This document shows positions 24,869-35,729 of a DNA stretch of 64,000 bases, in pieces. The DNA is from Gnetum montanum (taxonomy: Eukaryota > Streptophyta > Gnetopsida > Gnetales > Gnetaceae): assembly GCA_015680685.1 (NCBI GenBank), contig MNCI01020641.1, positions 146,465 through 210,464 of the forward strand. The letters run 5' to 3'. Both the position numbers and the translations under genes were made by a program. Numbering within the stretch: the stretch's first letter is position 1; each line of letters begins with the position of its first letter. The notes under the pieces are model-generated. The model had not been told where the DNA came from. It worked only from the letters and a program-made list of their open reading frames with translations, and made no database searches.

Positions 24869-26068
24869 TTATTTATTCACAGAACCACTTGACGTAGAAA
24901 TTTTGTCAGCAGCTTGGCGTTTCATTGCTCTCTTTGCACGTCTGCCCATCCCTGTTGTCCGATCTACTTCTTTGCCTTTGTGTCTTGAAGATGATGCAGT
25001 GGAATTGTTTGGCTGAGTTTGCCGTACAGGCCTAGCTTCCTGTCTACCTGCACGAACATAACCATTATCACCCCAGCGACGATTACCTATCCGAATATTT
25101 GGGGTGTAATAATATTCATCCTCATCCTCATCACAATATTCATATTGTTGATGGTGTTCATGTTGTTCTTCAACAGAGGCACCTCTAAACCATGGAGCCC
25201 GCAGCAACAAGCACACGCTTTCCTCGTGCAAATAATCACGGACGCTAAATTCACATGTATAAGAGTCAACACAGAGAAAATATAATACAGAGAAAAGATA
25301 ACACTTTTAAATTCTTAGATTAGAGTATACCTTCCATCCAATGCCTTACATACAAGCAAGCACGTAAAAGGTTGCTTGCACTGAGGGCACCAACAATGCT
25401 CTTTGTGCAAAGCCCACTCAAGAATACAATTTACACTGAAAATTTGAAATGATAAAATGAGTTCTTCACAAAGATGCTGCCTGGTCCAAGTAGCCAAAGT
25501 GGAGTTGCAAGAGAACAAACCAGTATGCATGCTCACACCCTTTAATTTGAGCTATTTCTTCTGCATGAATTGCATCAAGGCAAATTGCACAGAAGAAAAA
25601 CTCATTTTCTGGTGTGAACCCAGCAGATCTCTGTTCCTCGTGACAAACCTGCAGTAAATTAAATATATTCATCACATTATGGTTCAAAATTGTACATTCA
25701 ATGTTACTAAGAATTACCATAGGATGATTACGGAGAAAGCCACACAATTGATAATTGTAATTGAATACGCTTCTATAAGAAAAAAAAAAGATAAAATAAT
25801 TGGACACTTTTGTATGAGAAGAAAAAGGGAAACATTTGAGTAAAAGAAAATGTAACTATCTCTGAAGTGCTTGGAAACCAAGCGTCTGTGTACACTAGCT
25901 TGTAGCGTATGTAGTAGGTGTGAAATTATTAACCGGGTGACTGACCTGCTTCCCTGCTGCTGTCTCTTCCAAAAATGGAGCTATGTCAGAGGAAGGACCC
26001 ATGCTAGAAGAAGAACTAGGAAAAGGCTCACTACAGCTGATGGGATTTTCATCAACATGGCTCGCCAT
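24869..26068 (-). CDS. RING-HC finger protein, probable E3 ubiquitin ligase
   Basis: Four coding exons on the minus strand: 26068-25946, 25648-25521, 25435-25331 and 25244-24869, all with GT/AG borders that keep frame (phases 0, 2, 2), giving 243 aa. The RING domain spans residues 61-103: CAIC, then GCEHAYC, VNC and CPQC, a C3HC4 pattern completed only when exons 2 and 3 are joined. After it come KALDGSVRDYLHEESVCLLL, an acidic Tyr-rich stretch, NRRWGDNGYVRAGRQEARPV and a basic end GRRAKRAMKRQAADK. These blocks are typical of a conserved plant RING/U-box group that includes Arabidopsis At5g15790-like proteins and, more distantly, RFI2. The likely role is transfer of ubiquitin from an E2 to unknown substrates. 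No transmembrane segment or signal peptide is seen. The start ATG is the first in the exon after the long 5' intron. No damage is visible. Confidence 0.9.
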
Positions 26069-26102
26069 TATATTATGAAAAACCGGCCACAAACTTGTAT
26101 CC

Positions 26103-27430
26103 CTGTAACAGAAAACATAGAAAATAAAGTTTTAAAACAGAACTACATATGTTCAGAGCAAGCATCCACTATACATTAGATAAAGGAATCTGAGGTACCC
26201 AAAAAAAGCTTTGTCTGTAGCTTTCAGATTTCTTTAAAACAGTCACTGCTAAGTGATGTTGGTGCTAAATATATGTATAAAGTTTCAGAAAATCCTCTAC
26301 ATAACAGTAATCCTACAATGTAGGATATACGACTACGATGGAGACTATCAGAGGAAAATAACCCACCCAGTTAGAAAAAACATTAGACGAAAAAAAGAGA
26401 AAATCATGACAGCTGAAACAGAGACTGTCAAGTCACCTCCTTGAACAGTTAGCTGTCATTATTTCTCTTAGAACAAGTTAACATAAATCATGTTTTTCGT
26501 GTTCCTGAAACAATAGAATAAAATAAAGCCATCAAACACATTCCATAATGAGAATACCATGTGCAAAACATTCAAAAATAAAATATATTAAATTAAAAGG
26601 ACGCAATGGTCAGATAAAGGAACAGCAATGGATGTTATCGAACCACATAACACACGATTGTTAAGCTATGTAGCCCGACTACTTGAACGTGTGTCCTAGT
26701 AATCTAATATCACAACAAAGCAAGAAAACATTATGTTTATTTCAATGTTCTGAACCAAAAAAGTGCTGCATAACATTATTCATAATATATATATTAATGA
26801 AAGAGATGCTGATACGAGTTTTTTTTATATAATTACTCTTACCATTTCTGTAAGAATTATAGGCCCAAATTTGGCGACATTCTTCGAATTACCTAAATTT
26901 CGATCTCCGCAGAACCACAATCAGGAACCACCGAAAACTCACGAATGGAAATACTTTGAACAAGAACGATTTCAGGGACATGCCTCATTGAAAAGGAAAG
27001 CCATAAATAAGCATTAGCATAAAGCCCTATAGGATCTTCCTCGCAATCCCAACCATTAGAAAAGTTAAGGGAAAATCTACAACGATTCGTAGCCAATTAA
27101 AAGAGAAAGCAAAGCATAACTAATAGAAATCATGCCAACCACACCACAAAATTGCAAAACAAAATTAAGGATTACGTAAAAAGATCATTAGAGAATACGA
27201 AACAAAACGAGATTGAATCTAAAAAGAAAACCTAGGCAATGAAAGAAGCGATGACACCTAACAAAACCGTAACACGAATTCTCGCCAAGGAAAAGAAAAA
27301 CACAGAACATAACCGGATACCAAATTCACAACGCTGCAGCTTACCTTCTGGATGGATCTTCTGCAAGTCCGTGAAGCGGCTGCTGACCGAGGGTAAATTT
27401 TAAGAGGAGGTTTGGTGACACCAGAAATAG
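26103..27430 (-). other. 5' UTR intron and first non-coding exon of the RING gene
   Basis: A donor AGAAG|GTAAG at 27345/27344 and an acceptor TTACAG at 26108-26103 define a 1242-bp intron between a non-coding exon (27345 to about 27430) and the exon with the start codon (from 26102). Long leader introns are common in plant housekeeping genes. The transcription start is a guess; no clear TATA box was identified. Confidence 0.6.
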
Positions 27431-28670
27431 AAATAAAAAGCTTCCACTGATGAGGATTTCCTTTTTACCAGGACATCAGAGTCGTTGGCATCGGCCGTGG
27501 GGAAAACATTCCGTGACGAACAAGCATATTCTTTTTGACTCAGTTTTACGATCAGCAGTAATTTTTTCTGTCAAAGCCAGGCGTCCAGTTTCCTTTATTT
27601 TCATTTTTACTTCAAAATGTTTTCTTTTCCCCGGCATAAACTGAAATAGCTCAGTTCGTTGCACTGTGTGGCCTCTGTTCACAAGGTTCCAAATTTGAGC
27701 GCTTTTCATACATAGAAGAGGGGAAATTTTTTTCAAATTGAAATTAGTTATTCTAGTCATTGGGTTTATGATAGGACAGGTTCTTTAAACCAAGGACCCG
27801 AGTTTAGTTCCAAATATTTTGATAAGGAAAGATTTATTAAATTTTTGGAAACATTCTAAAATTGAATTTTTTCCAGCAATGATATCCTATATGTAGGGAT
27901 TAAAATATTTCAAAAAAATTTGTTTTATTACAAGTTAAATCCCATAACTAGGTGCAAGAATTTAAACATTCTATGTTGATGACATGAAGTACTTTGAACA
28001 TTTTTTTTAATTATTATTCATGGTTTTTTAAAGGTTTGACACTTTGCTCTCCCATTCCAAATGTTAAAAAAAAATTCTTTCGATTTAAACATTTTTTAGC
28101 TTATACATGATGAAGTAATAAAGGGAATTAAAAAATTACAAATTGTTTGAATGCTACTCAGAGCTAATAAAAAGCCATAATAAGTCAAATAAGAAGATGA
28201 CTTCCATTGGAGGACGTACTAATGGAGGTTTCAATTAAATAGAGGACATCCTTATTGATTGAACAAATCTTGTTTAAGATAATATGAATGCAACAAAGAT
28301 ATCTTGTTTAAGATAATATGATTGAACAAATCTTGTTTTTGGAAGATTTTCTTCCAAAATTAATATCAATAGCAAGAAGACATTCTTCAAGTTCAAAATA
28401 CATCCTCATTAGACAAAATACATTTTCCAAGCCAAAAAAGCATCTTTTATAGTGATTGAATGAAATAAAAAATAGCATTATGACTAACATCTAGTTATAT
28501 TGAAGTGCAAAATTGACACAAAGAAAGTACAATTTAAACTAAGATCAAAGGAGAGAAGGGACAAGAGCCAATGAACACATTCTTTTATTTATTTAATTCA
28601 TTGATTCCTTTTCAAAAGTTATTCCACATAAATGAGACCTAATATGTCGAGTAGCTGAGTCATGGGCACA
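27431..28670. other. Intergenic region with RING gene promoter and element remnant
   Basis: The first few hundred bases upstream of the RING gene leader must hold its promoter, but I see no diagnostic site. No ORF is convincing. The right end (GAGTCATGGGCACA, about 28657-28670) matches the polypurine-tract position of the Athila-like family (CAGTCATGGGGGTA), so the last part is internal sequence of the element whose 3' LTR follows. Confidence 0.45.
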
Positions 28671-29635
28671 TCATGAAGTATCATTTTGTCAAATGTATTA
28701 GTTGGTTGAGATATTGTAGATGCTACGTCACATCTTCATTGTAGCATCCCTGTTAATGCATCTTATATGGTTGCTACATCATTGATGCTCTATCACATCA
28801 GCTATATTGTAGATGCGATATAACATTTGCTATAACTTCGATGCAACTAAGTGTGGTAACGCATCCTTATTGATGCAATGTTTGTATTTGCCCATAAAGA
28901 TGCAAGCACCAGCTGCGTACTTGGCACCATTCAATCAATAGTGTAGCTGAACTCTTGTAGTTTTCTCTCATAATCTTAGCAAACAGTTAATGAGTGCCTG
29001 TAGTGTGGATTTGAGTTAATTGTACAGTGTCTTATTCGAGTGGCATTGTACTTAGACACATTCCATGAACAATAATAAGATCTAGATTGATTCATTTTCA
29101 TTACAACACTTTGACTTAGAATAAATTTACTTTTAATGATGTACTTAGTCAATATTTATGTTTCCATGCATGTTAATCAATTGGTGGAATGAGTGTGACT
29201 AGTTTCGAGTGTAAACATGTATTCGCTTGCTAATTCTATTAGCATTATTGCTTGGTTTGCCCAGTAGCATAACACTTGGTAATCCTAGTAGTAGATACAT
29301 GAGTTCAAGACATGTACGGCAAGCTGGGAACAAACATCCATTGCCCTTAGGATAGTTTATGATTTATCTTCTTGTCATTAATTAGATTAAATAATTAATT
29401 TTCATACTTTCACATAACTTAGCCTTAGCTGCACAACATTAATAATCATATGCCTCACATTGGACTAAACCATATGTGATAAAGCTACCACTAGTCCAAG
29501 TGAGAAAACAATGACTTGTGATCAATGCTTAACAATCTAGATACCACACTAGTTCCATTCACAAAATTCGACCAAATTGCACGTGAATGCTTGTGATTTA
29601 TATTGTTGGATGTAGGGGATACCCATTGCTCATCA
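28671..29635 (+). mobile_element. Athila-like 3' LTR
   Basis: Starts TCATGAAGTATC right after a polypurine-like GTCATGGGCACA and ends GCTCATCA at 29635. Its first 230 bp are an array of GATGC/GCATC units (TGTAGATGCTACG, TGTAGCATCCC, TTGATGCTC, TGTAGATGCGAT, CGATGCAAC, TTGATGCAATG), the longest array in the window. The element body on its left is almost entirely missing. Confidence 0.65.
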
Positions 29636-29935
29636 CACATGCTCCTATATGTTCTTAGTACTTAAAAATTTAATTAAGCAGGTTAGTAACTACAATTCTA
29701 CTTACATGATTTGTTGGATGTTTTGGCCTTATACAAGTTCATGTTGTGTATTGATTTTTGTCATTGACAATGAATTAATTATTCGTTATAATTATATAGT
29801 TTGATTTGTGTACTTAGATTCCATGTTGTATTTTAGAATCCTAATTTATGTATATTGTGTACTTAATTAGTGGAAATTTGAATTTTTTTTAAAATATTCT
29901 ATTTTTCACACTTTATGTGTACTTTTATTTTAATA

Positions 29936-30065
29936 ATATTTACCCTAATCAAAACTTTATAACTTAGCATTGCCTACTAAAATCAAACTTATATATTGAA
30001 ACTTCCAAAGCAAGAGTCTTACCAATAAGCTAACGTCTCATTGTTGAAGCATCTATTACTTTGCC
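29936..30065 (-). mobile_element. tRNA-derived SINE-like sequence
   Basis: The minus strand reads TTAGCTTATTGGTAAGACTC, a good pol III A box, about 25 bases after which AGTTTGATTTT is a poor B box. The same A-box block occurs at 48832 on the plus strand (TTAGCTTAGTTGTAAGACAC). No clear target duplication was found. Confidence 0.35.
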
Positions 30066-30289
30066 AAAGATTAATTATGTTAAAAAAAAACTTAAGTACT
30101 AGTAATGGCTAAAAAATTCAAGAGTTTTAAAAGATAATTATAATAGTTGAAGCTAGAATATTTATTAAATGATTATAAGGTTACCATTCCAATAGACACA
30201 AAAGATGTCATAAAATGATAATGAAAGTTTGACAAGGGTCATACTATGCTTAGAAAATAAATCAAAGGTTGAAAAGTTGGTCATGAACC

Positions 30290-30750
30290 AATGCATTAGG
30301 AACATGAGGTTTTAGAAGGTAGCATCCCATGTTTCTAACATTGCACACATACTCCTCTTTCTCTCTAAGGATCTTCCTTTTAAAAGATGAAAGAAGAATA
30401 CAAATTTTATTTTTCTCAAGTTGCATCTTCCTTTTACAATAGAAACAGACTTTCACATTCCCTTGAATCTTGGGTTGAGGATGGTTTGGATAATTCTTAC
30501 ATGATTTTTCTTATTCAGTCTTAAGAGCCTTATTCCTCCTTTCATTAGCTCTAGTTGGGGACCCCCTTTTCTAGTTTTTCTTACTATCATCTACCTAATT
30601 TCATTCAACTTTTAATGCATGCATATAAGCTTCCTTATACCTTTTTGGATAAAAAATTAACAAACATTGTTTTATGAATGGCCTTAGATTCTTAAGAATC
30701 CTTTTCGCATATACCTTGTCATCCCTCAAAATGGGTGGAACATACTCACT
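30290..30750 (-). pseudogene. Retrotransposon gag fragment with zinc knuckle
   Basis: Minus-strand translation gives RILKNLRPFIKQCLLIF and YKEAYMHALKVE (30605-30690), a pattern seen in gypsy gag (GLRP...TY.EA...AL.VE). Further on, after a shift, CFYCKRKMQLEKN (about 30405-30445) looks like a damaged CX2CX4HX4C knuckle. It is cut at 30750/30751 by the end of an Athila-like LTR, so that LTR inserted into this gag. Stops are present. Confidence 0.45.
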
Positions 30751-31282
30751 TGATGAGTGGTGGAGCATCCAACACTCTAGCATACAAGTCACAAGTGCTC
30801 GTGTGTGACCAGATCATAATCTACAAATGGACAATGTAATTATGCTAGTAATTGATGTTAAGTTTGAGATTGCTATCTTCCCACTTTGAGTTAGTGAAGT
30901 TCAAGTGTATGGTTTAACTCTTAGTGAGGCATATGGTTGATTGATGTTGTAGGCCCTTAGTACTCCTAAAGGTAAACATGATTAAAGGTAAAGTTCTAAG
31001 TCTAGTTAACTCAGAAAACATAAATCTAACTTAGCCTAGTGTGATGGATATATGGTCTTGGCCTACCGTACATGCCTTGGACTCATGTAGTCATCATTAG
31101 GATTACCAAGTGGTATTACTACTAAGTAAATTAAGTAATGCCACTACTAGGTTACCAAATAACTATGCTTATCACTTGAAACTAGTTGTATCCATATTGC
31201 TTAATAATGACATGTAAAATAAAGTCCTTGAAATGTAAATGATTGATTAAGAAAGCAAGAAAATTATTCTAAGTAAACATAG
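30751..31282 (-). mobile_element. Athila-like LTR, 3' portion
   Basis: On the minus strand the segment ends CCACCACTCATCA at 30751 and carries U5-type sequence, but the U3, palindrome array and TATA box are missing. It is cut at 31282 by the next minus-strand LTR. Confidence 0.6.
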
Positions 31283-32164
31283 TGATGAACGGTGAGTAGA
31301 CCCTATGCCCAACCATACAAATCACTAAGCATTCATGCACAATCTACTTGAATTCCATGGACTTATAGCCTTCTAAGCACACTAGTCTCTAGGAAGTGAA
31401 ACTAATCATTGCAATCATTGTCTTTCCAATTACACTTGTGAAATATAAAGGTATGGTTAAGTGCAACTAAGGCATACGATTTTAATCATTTTTATGTTTT
31501 TTGTTTTAAGTCGCCTAAGGATAAAAAATAATGAATAAAATAAAATAATTAAATTGATAATTTAATGTAACTAGCTACACCTAACTAATTCTAACATGAG
31601 CATCCATTTCCACTTGTTATACACATCCTGAACACATTTAATGCTACTAGGCTACCAAATGTTAAGTGTTATTGGGATTACCAAGAGCCAAGCGTATGCT
31701 CGAAGTGGTTGTACTTATGTGCTTAATTAGTTGCTTATTTAATCTAGCTTAACTTAGCTTAATTTAGCTTAATTACTTAGAGAATTAAAAAATTGCATAA
31801 AACGTTAAATGCATAAATAAATAATTAATCTATATCAAATTATTGCAAGGTTTATCAGAAAGCTTGCCTTTATTTCTGCACACATTGCTATGCTCAGGTA
31901 CAATAGTGCTCAAATAAAGATCCATACACTCTTTGACTCCTATTGCAAGCACTTAGAAAAATATTCTAACTTCCAAATGATAAAACTACAAAAGCTTCAC
32001 TACAACTATGATAAAAGATGTCACAAACATGGTGGGTGAGCATGTATTTATAAGCAAAAATAGACATTGCATCAATGAGGCTACATCAGCACATCAAATC
32101 CCATGTCGATAAGGCTGCATTGACAAGGCCTCGTCGACAAGACCCAAGAAAAAATGACTCATCA
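31283..32164 (-). mobile_element. Athila-like LTR (3' LTR of a minus-strand element)
   Basis: The 882-bp LTR starts TGATGAGTCATTTT at 32164 and ends CGTTCATCA at 31283. TATAAATAC lies at about 32041-32049 on the minus strand. The array (about 32065-32155) reads CTTGTCGACGAGGCC, TTGTCAATGCAGCC, TTATCGACATGGG and so on. It is preceded in its own direction by a polypurine-like ATCATGGGAGTA. Confidence 0.75.
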
Positions 32165-32241
32165 TACTCCCATGATTGAATGAAAACTAGTCCTCGAGTG
32201 AATAAAAGGAGGAATAAGTTTTTTATAAAATTTTGGGAAAG
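32165..32241 (-). mobile_element. Internal 3' stub of the minus-strand element
   Basis: The minus-strand sequence CACTCGAGGACTAGTTTTC followed by ATCATGGGAGTA matches 51050-51110 (AACTCGAGGACGAGTTTCC, CCATGGGGGTA). It is the end of the element body next to the 3' LTR. The rest was separated by insertion of element A at 32242. Confidence 0.6.
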
Positions 32242-33166
32242 TGATGAAGTGTTTGATGGTTGCTGCGTCTACTAGGCTGTGTATACGGGACCCCGTATAC
32301 GCGGCCGTGTCGACGTGGCCCTGTATATGCAGCCCCATTGACGTGGCCTCATCAACGCATCCTTCCATGCGTCGACGTGGCCTCGCTTATGCAACACCTT
32401 TTTTGGGCTATAAATAAGTGGGCTCCTTCCACACTTATTTACCTTTTTGTAGCGAGGCTCTTGCAGTTTGTTTCTGCGAGAGTTAGAATATTTTCCAAGT
32501 GCCCACAGTAGGTGTAAGAAAGGTGTCCAGCCCTTTATTCAAGCGCTGATGTATCTGAGCCCATTAGTGTGAACGGCAATAAAGACAAGCTTTTCAAGAA
32601 TTCCTTGCAGCATTTGAACTTAGTCATTTAATGCATTTAATAGCTTAATATTTTTATGCTTTGATAATTACTTAAGTTTCTCTTATTATTATTTTAATCA
32701 CTATCGCCCGTTCATAGTTCGTGGAAACCATAAGTATGACCATCTCGAACGTAAACCCAACGCTTGATAACCTAGTGACGCTTAACGTCTAGTAACTCAG
32801 TAGTGGTTAGGGGATGCTCAATACGTGCCCAGAAGATAGGATCAAATACTTATGCTAGGAATAGCTAAGATATAGATTAGGATAATTATAGATTATATAA
32901 TATTTCATTCCTTACTTTCCATACCTTATTTAGACACCAAAAGATAAAGTAAAAAGCCATAAAAATCAGTTGCCTCAATCTCACTTAACCATCGCCACTA
33001 GAACATCACAAGTGAGGTTGGGAAGACAATGACCATTCTAACAAAGAGTTTTGCTGGTTAAGGTCTGGTGTATGTTGAGTGCTTACAGTCTACAGAATTC
33101 GATCGAGTCGCGTGTGAACGCCCGTGATTCACATGGTTGGGCGTAGGGGTACCTAGCCGCTCATCA
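32242..33166 (+). mobile_element. 5' LTR of element A (Athila-like)
   Basis: Starts TGATGAAGTGTTTG (an alternative start is 32254, TGATGG) and ends GCTCATCA. The U3 array (about 32264-32400) has units such as TGTATACGGGACCC, CGTATACGCGGCCG, TGTCGACGTGGCCC, TGTATATGCAGCCC and GTCGACGTGGCCTC. GGCTATAAATAAG follows at 32407. It is a 925-bp LTR with a family U5 (ACATGGTTGGGCGTAGGGG). Confidence 0.75.
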
Positions 33167-33186
33167 TTGGCGCCATTGCTAGGGAC
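33167..33186 (+). other. Primer binding site of element A
   Basis: TTGGCGCCATTGCTAGGGAC follows the LTR end and matches TGGCGCCGTTGCCGGGGA closely, pointing to tRNA-Asp as primer. Confidence 0.75.
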
Positions 33187-33332
33187 TGTTAGTCTTACAT
33201 GCGTCATCTATCCTTAGCAAAATTATCATTCACGTCGTTGAAATGGACCTAGGATTATAACATTTATGCACGCTAGGCAGATTAAAGTAAAAAGTAAGGT
33301 ACACCGAGTAAATGGATCATCTAACATCCAAC

Positions 33333-35700
33333 ATGTCTTCTTCTCACAGGTGAGATGTATCCAACCCACCGGTGCCACAAGAATGTCGGGTGGTATACAA
33401 GCATCTCGATGAATATGTCCTTGACTTCACATTCATCCTACATCAGGATGAGCATCTGCAATGGTAGGACATGGAAGGTAACATCATACTACCACCTGAT
33501 CGATCGGCTCCTGGAATGCTATTCCACAATCTTGCCAGACTAGGCATCCAGGACCGTGGTGTGGAGTACGTCATGGAGGACCATGACTACTAGGACTATC
33601 GTCCCACTAAGGCCCAACGAGCACGAGACCAGCAGCAAGCGATGTGAAAACTTGAAGGGGAAATAATTTAGTAACCCCTTATTCTTGCAAGGGCTGCAGG
33701 AAGATGGGGGACCTATCTTTCATGATTCCCATTCGGCAGAACTTTCTTTGGGGTAGTAGTTCATTCAGTCCATCATCCAGAACAAGCCTCCAAGTGACCA
33801 ATATCCCCAAGGGGATGGAGGATCACTTAGGAGAAGTCACGGCTCAAGCAAGGATGGGCAACATGATCGAGACCGTCATTAGAGCAGAGGGGGAGATTGA
33901 CACCAGAACGGTGGCGACTCCTCTCCTTCTTCTCCATCCTCTCACTCCCCTCTACCATCACCCAGTTCAGACTCTAATCATAACCGTGGTAGAAAGGAGC
34001 AAGGAGATGGTGATCATAAGGACCGAAGGGACCAACGTGGGGAAACGTGTGACCAATCGTGCAAGGCTCACCATCATGAAAGGAGGGGTAGCCGAAATTG
34101 ACATAGACATCATGGTGCTCAGCAGGACTATGACTCAGATGAGCCATTGTTGGCTACTCGGAGCATGCTCCATATCGCTGAGGCAGTTCAGAAACCCAGC
34201 AGGCACGTGAAAGACAGCTGGATCAAATGCATTGACATGAACAACATCCCTAGATTTGAAGGGGGATACAATTGTGATCCACAAACCCACCTGCAGGTGT
34301 TCCATGATGTTTGCATCCTACAGCATATTAATAATGATTGGAAGAAGCTTAAGCTATTCCCTTGCACACTCATCAAGGAAGCAAAAAGCTAGTATCGGTC
34401 TTTGGAACCGGAATCAATCAGAAGATGGAGTACGTTGCTTGAGATTTTCAATGACAAGTATCAAACATACTCCAGAGTGGTGAATTTGAGACGTCAAATC
34501 CAAGGCTGGAAGCAAGGGAATCATGAACCCTTGGATGCAGCAATGAGTAGGTACTATTCATTGTTACATCAGTGCCCTAGTCATGGCTACTCTCAGCGGG
34601 CATAGCTTCACCATATCATTGATGGGCTCCGCTTTGAAACTAGAAAGACCCTTGGCGTGTATGCCCAGGGGCGATTATCAAAACTGAGGGCCCATCAACT
34701 GCAGCGCCTCATTGAGCAAGTGGCCAAAGAAGAGGGGGAACTCAGAAAGAAAATGAGTGTAGAGGAATTTAATCGAGATCCCTCCATCAGAAAAAGGAAG
34801 GTATGCTTCTGTGAAGAGGAGGAGGAATCACCACTGGAAGTAGCGGTGAACCAAAAAACCTTGCCCTTACAAAATTTTGCATCTGAAATATTGGCAAAGG
34901 TTGATAAGATGTGGGACTCTTTGGACGAAAAATTCCAAAGTGTGCTAAAAATTGTAGAAGAGTCCAGAGAACAAGGTAATGATCATGATCTGCGTAGAAA
35001 GAATGAAGCTGAACATGCCCAACATAAGGGTCAGGGCAAAGTTTTTGTAGTAGAACAGGTTGTAGACTCTGACATGGAGGAGGATGATGAATGTGGCATA
35101 TGCCAATATGATCCTAAGGGGTGTTGTCCTGTGGTGTCACATCTCCAAGAGTCTGGGATATACGTGTTGAATCCTCACTTGGCGAAGCGGCAAACACCCT
35201 GAAGGTTGCCTTACCCACAAGGCAACCCAAGGAAGTTCCCTAGCAGTAACAAGGATATTATCCAAGTGGAGCACCACCGCAATCTTATGAACACTTTCAG
35301 CAATGGCAACACCCACAAGCGTGGGGAATGCCACCTCCAAGGCAGTAGTACCCTTACCGATAGCCAGATCCCTATGGGTACTATGTTCAACAACCAGTCT
35401 CTCCATGGGACTCTTCCAATCACACAACATTTCAAAGTCACTACCACCCCCTGGAGTATTTTCGACCATAATCTCTATCACCCTGGGGGGAAAGCCCACA
35501 TCTCTACTATCCTCCATCACCTTCTCCTGTCGTTCCTTCTCCACAACATCCCACTTAGCTACCACCTGCTCCACCCATGCAGGGGGAAATCCCACCATAG
35601 CCACAACAACGCAACGCCACGAGGGCTGTCAACTTATAACCGGCGCCTTAGCCAGGTGGACCAGAAGCCAAGCCACGGAAACGTTCCTTCTTCTAGCCCA
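33333..35700 (+). pseudogene. Element A gag pseudogene
   Basis: Starts MSSSHR and reads VVYKHLDEYVLDFTFILHQD, then a charged spacer (frames broken around 33700-34140), then the capsid core: IPRFEGGYNCDPQTHLQVF at about 34243-34300, RRWSTLLEIFNDKYQTYSRV at about 34420-34480 and YYSLLHQCPSHGYSQRA at about 34552-34605. The C-terminal part (34657-35202, 181 codons open) carries KVDKMWDSLDEKFQSVLKI and a Cys/His cluster CGICQYDPKGCCPVVSH that may be a zinc-binding element. A proline/glutamine-rich linker follows to 35700. Three or more frameshifts or stops separate the open pieces. It is the best-preserved capsid gene besides that of element B. Confidence 0.85.
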
Positions 35701-35729
35701 ATAACGTAAGCACATCCTCACACACACCT

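Noticed and set aside
25019-25285. 88-codon plus-strand ORF
   Set aside because: It is antisense to coding exon 4 of the RING gene; the minus strand has conserved protein blocks and proper splice sites.
33704-34210. 168-codon plus-strand ORF as an independent gene
   Set aside because: It starts within the element A gag between conserved gag blocks and ends by running into the capsid region in the wrong frame. It is a frameshifted piece of gag.
35137-35604. 155-codon minus-strand ORF
   Set aside because: It lies antisense to the gag C-terminus and linker of element A, whose plus-strand frame matches elements B and C. The minus frame has no family resemblance.
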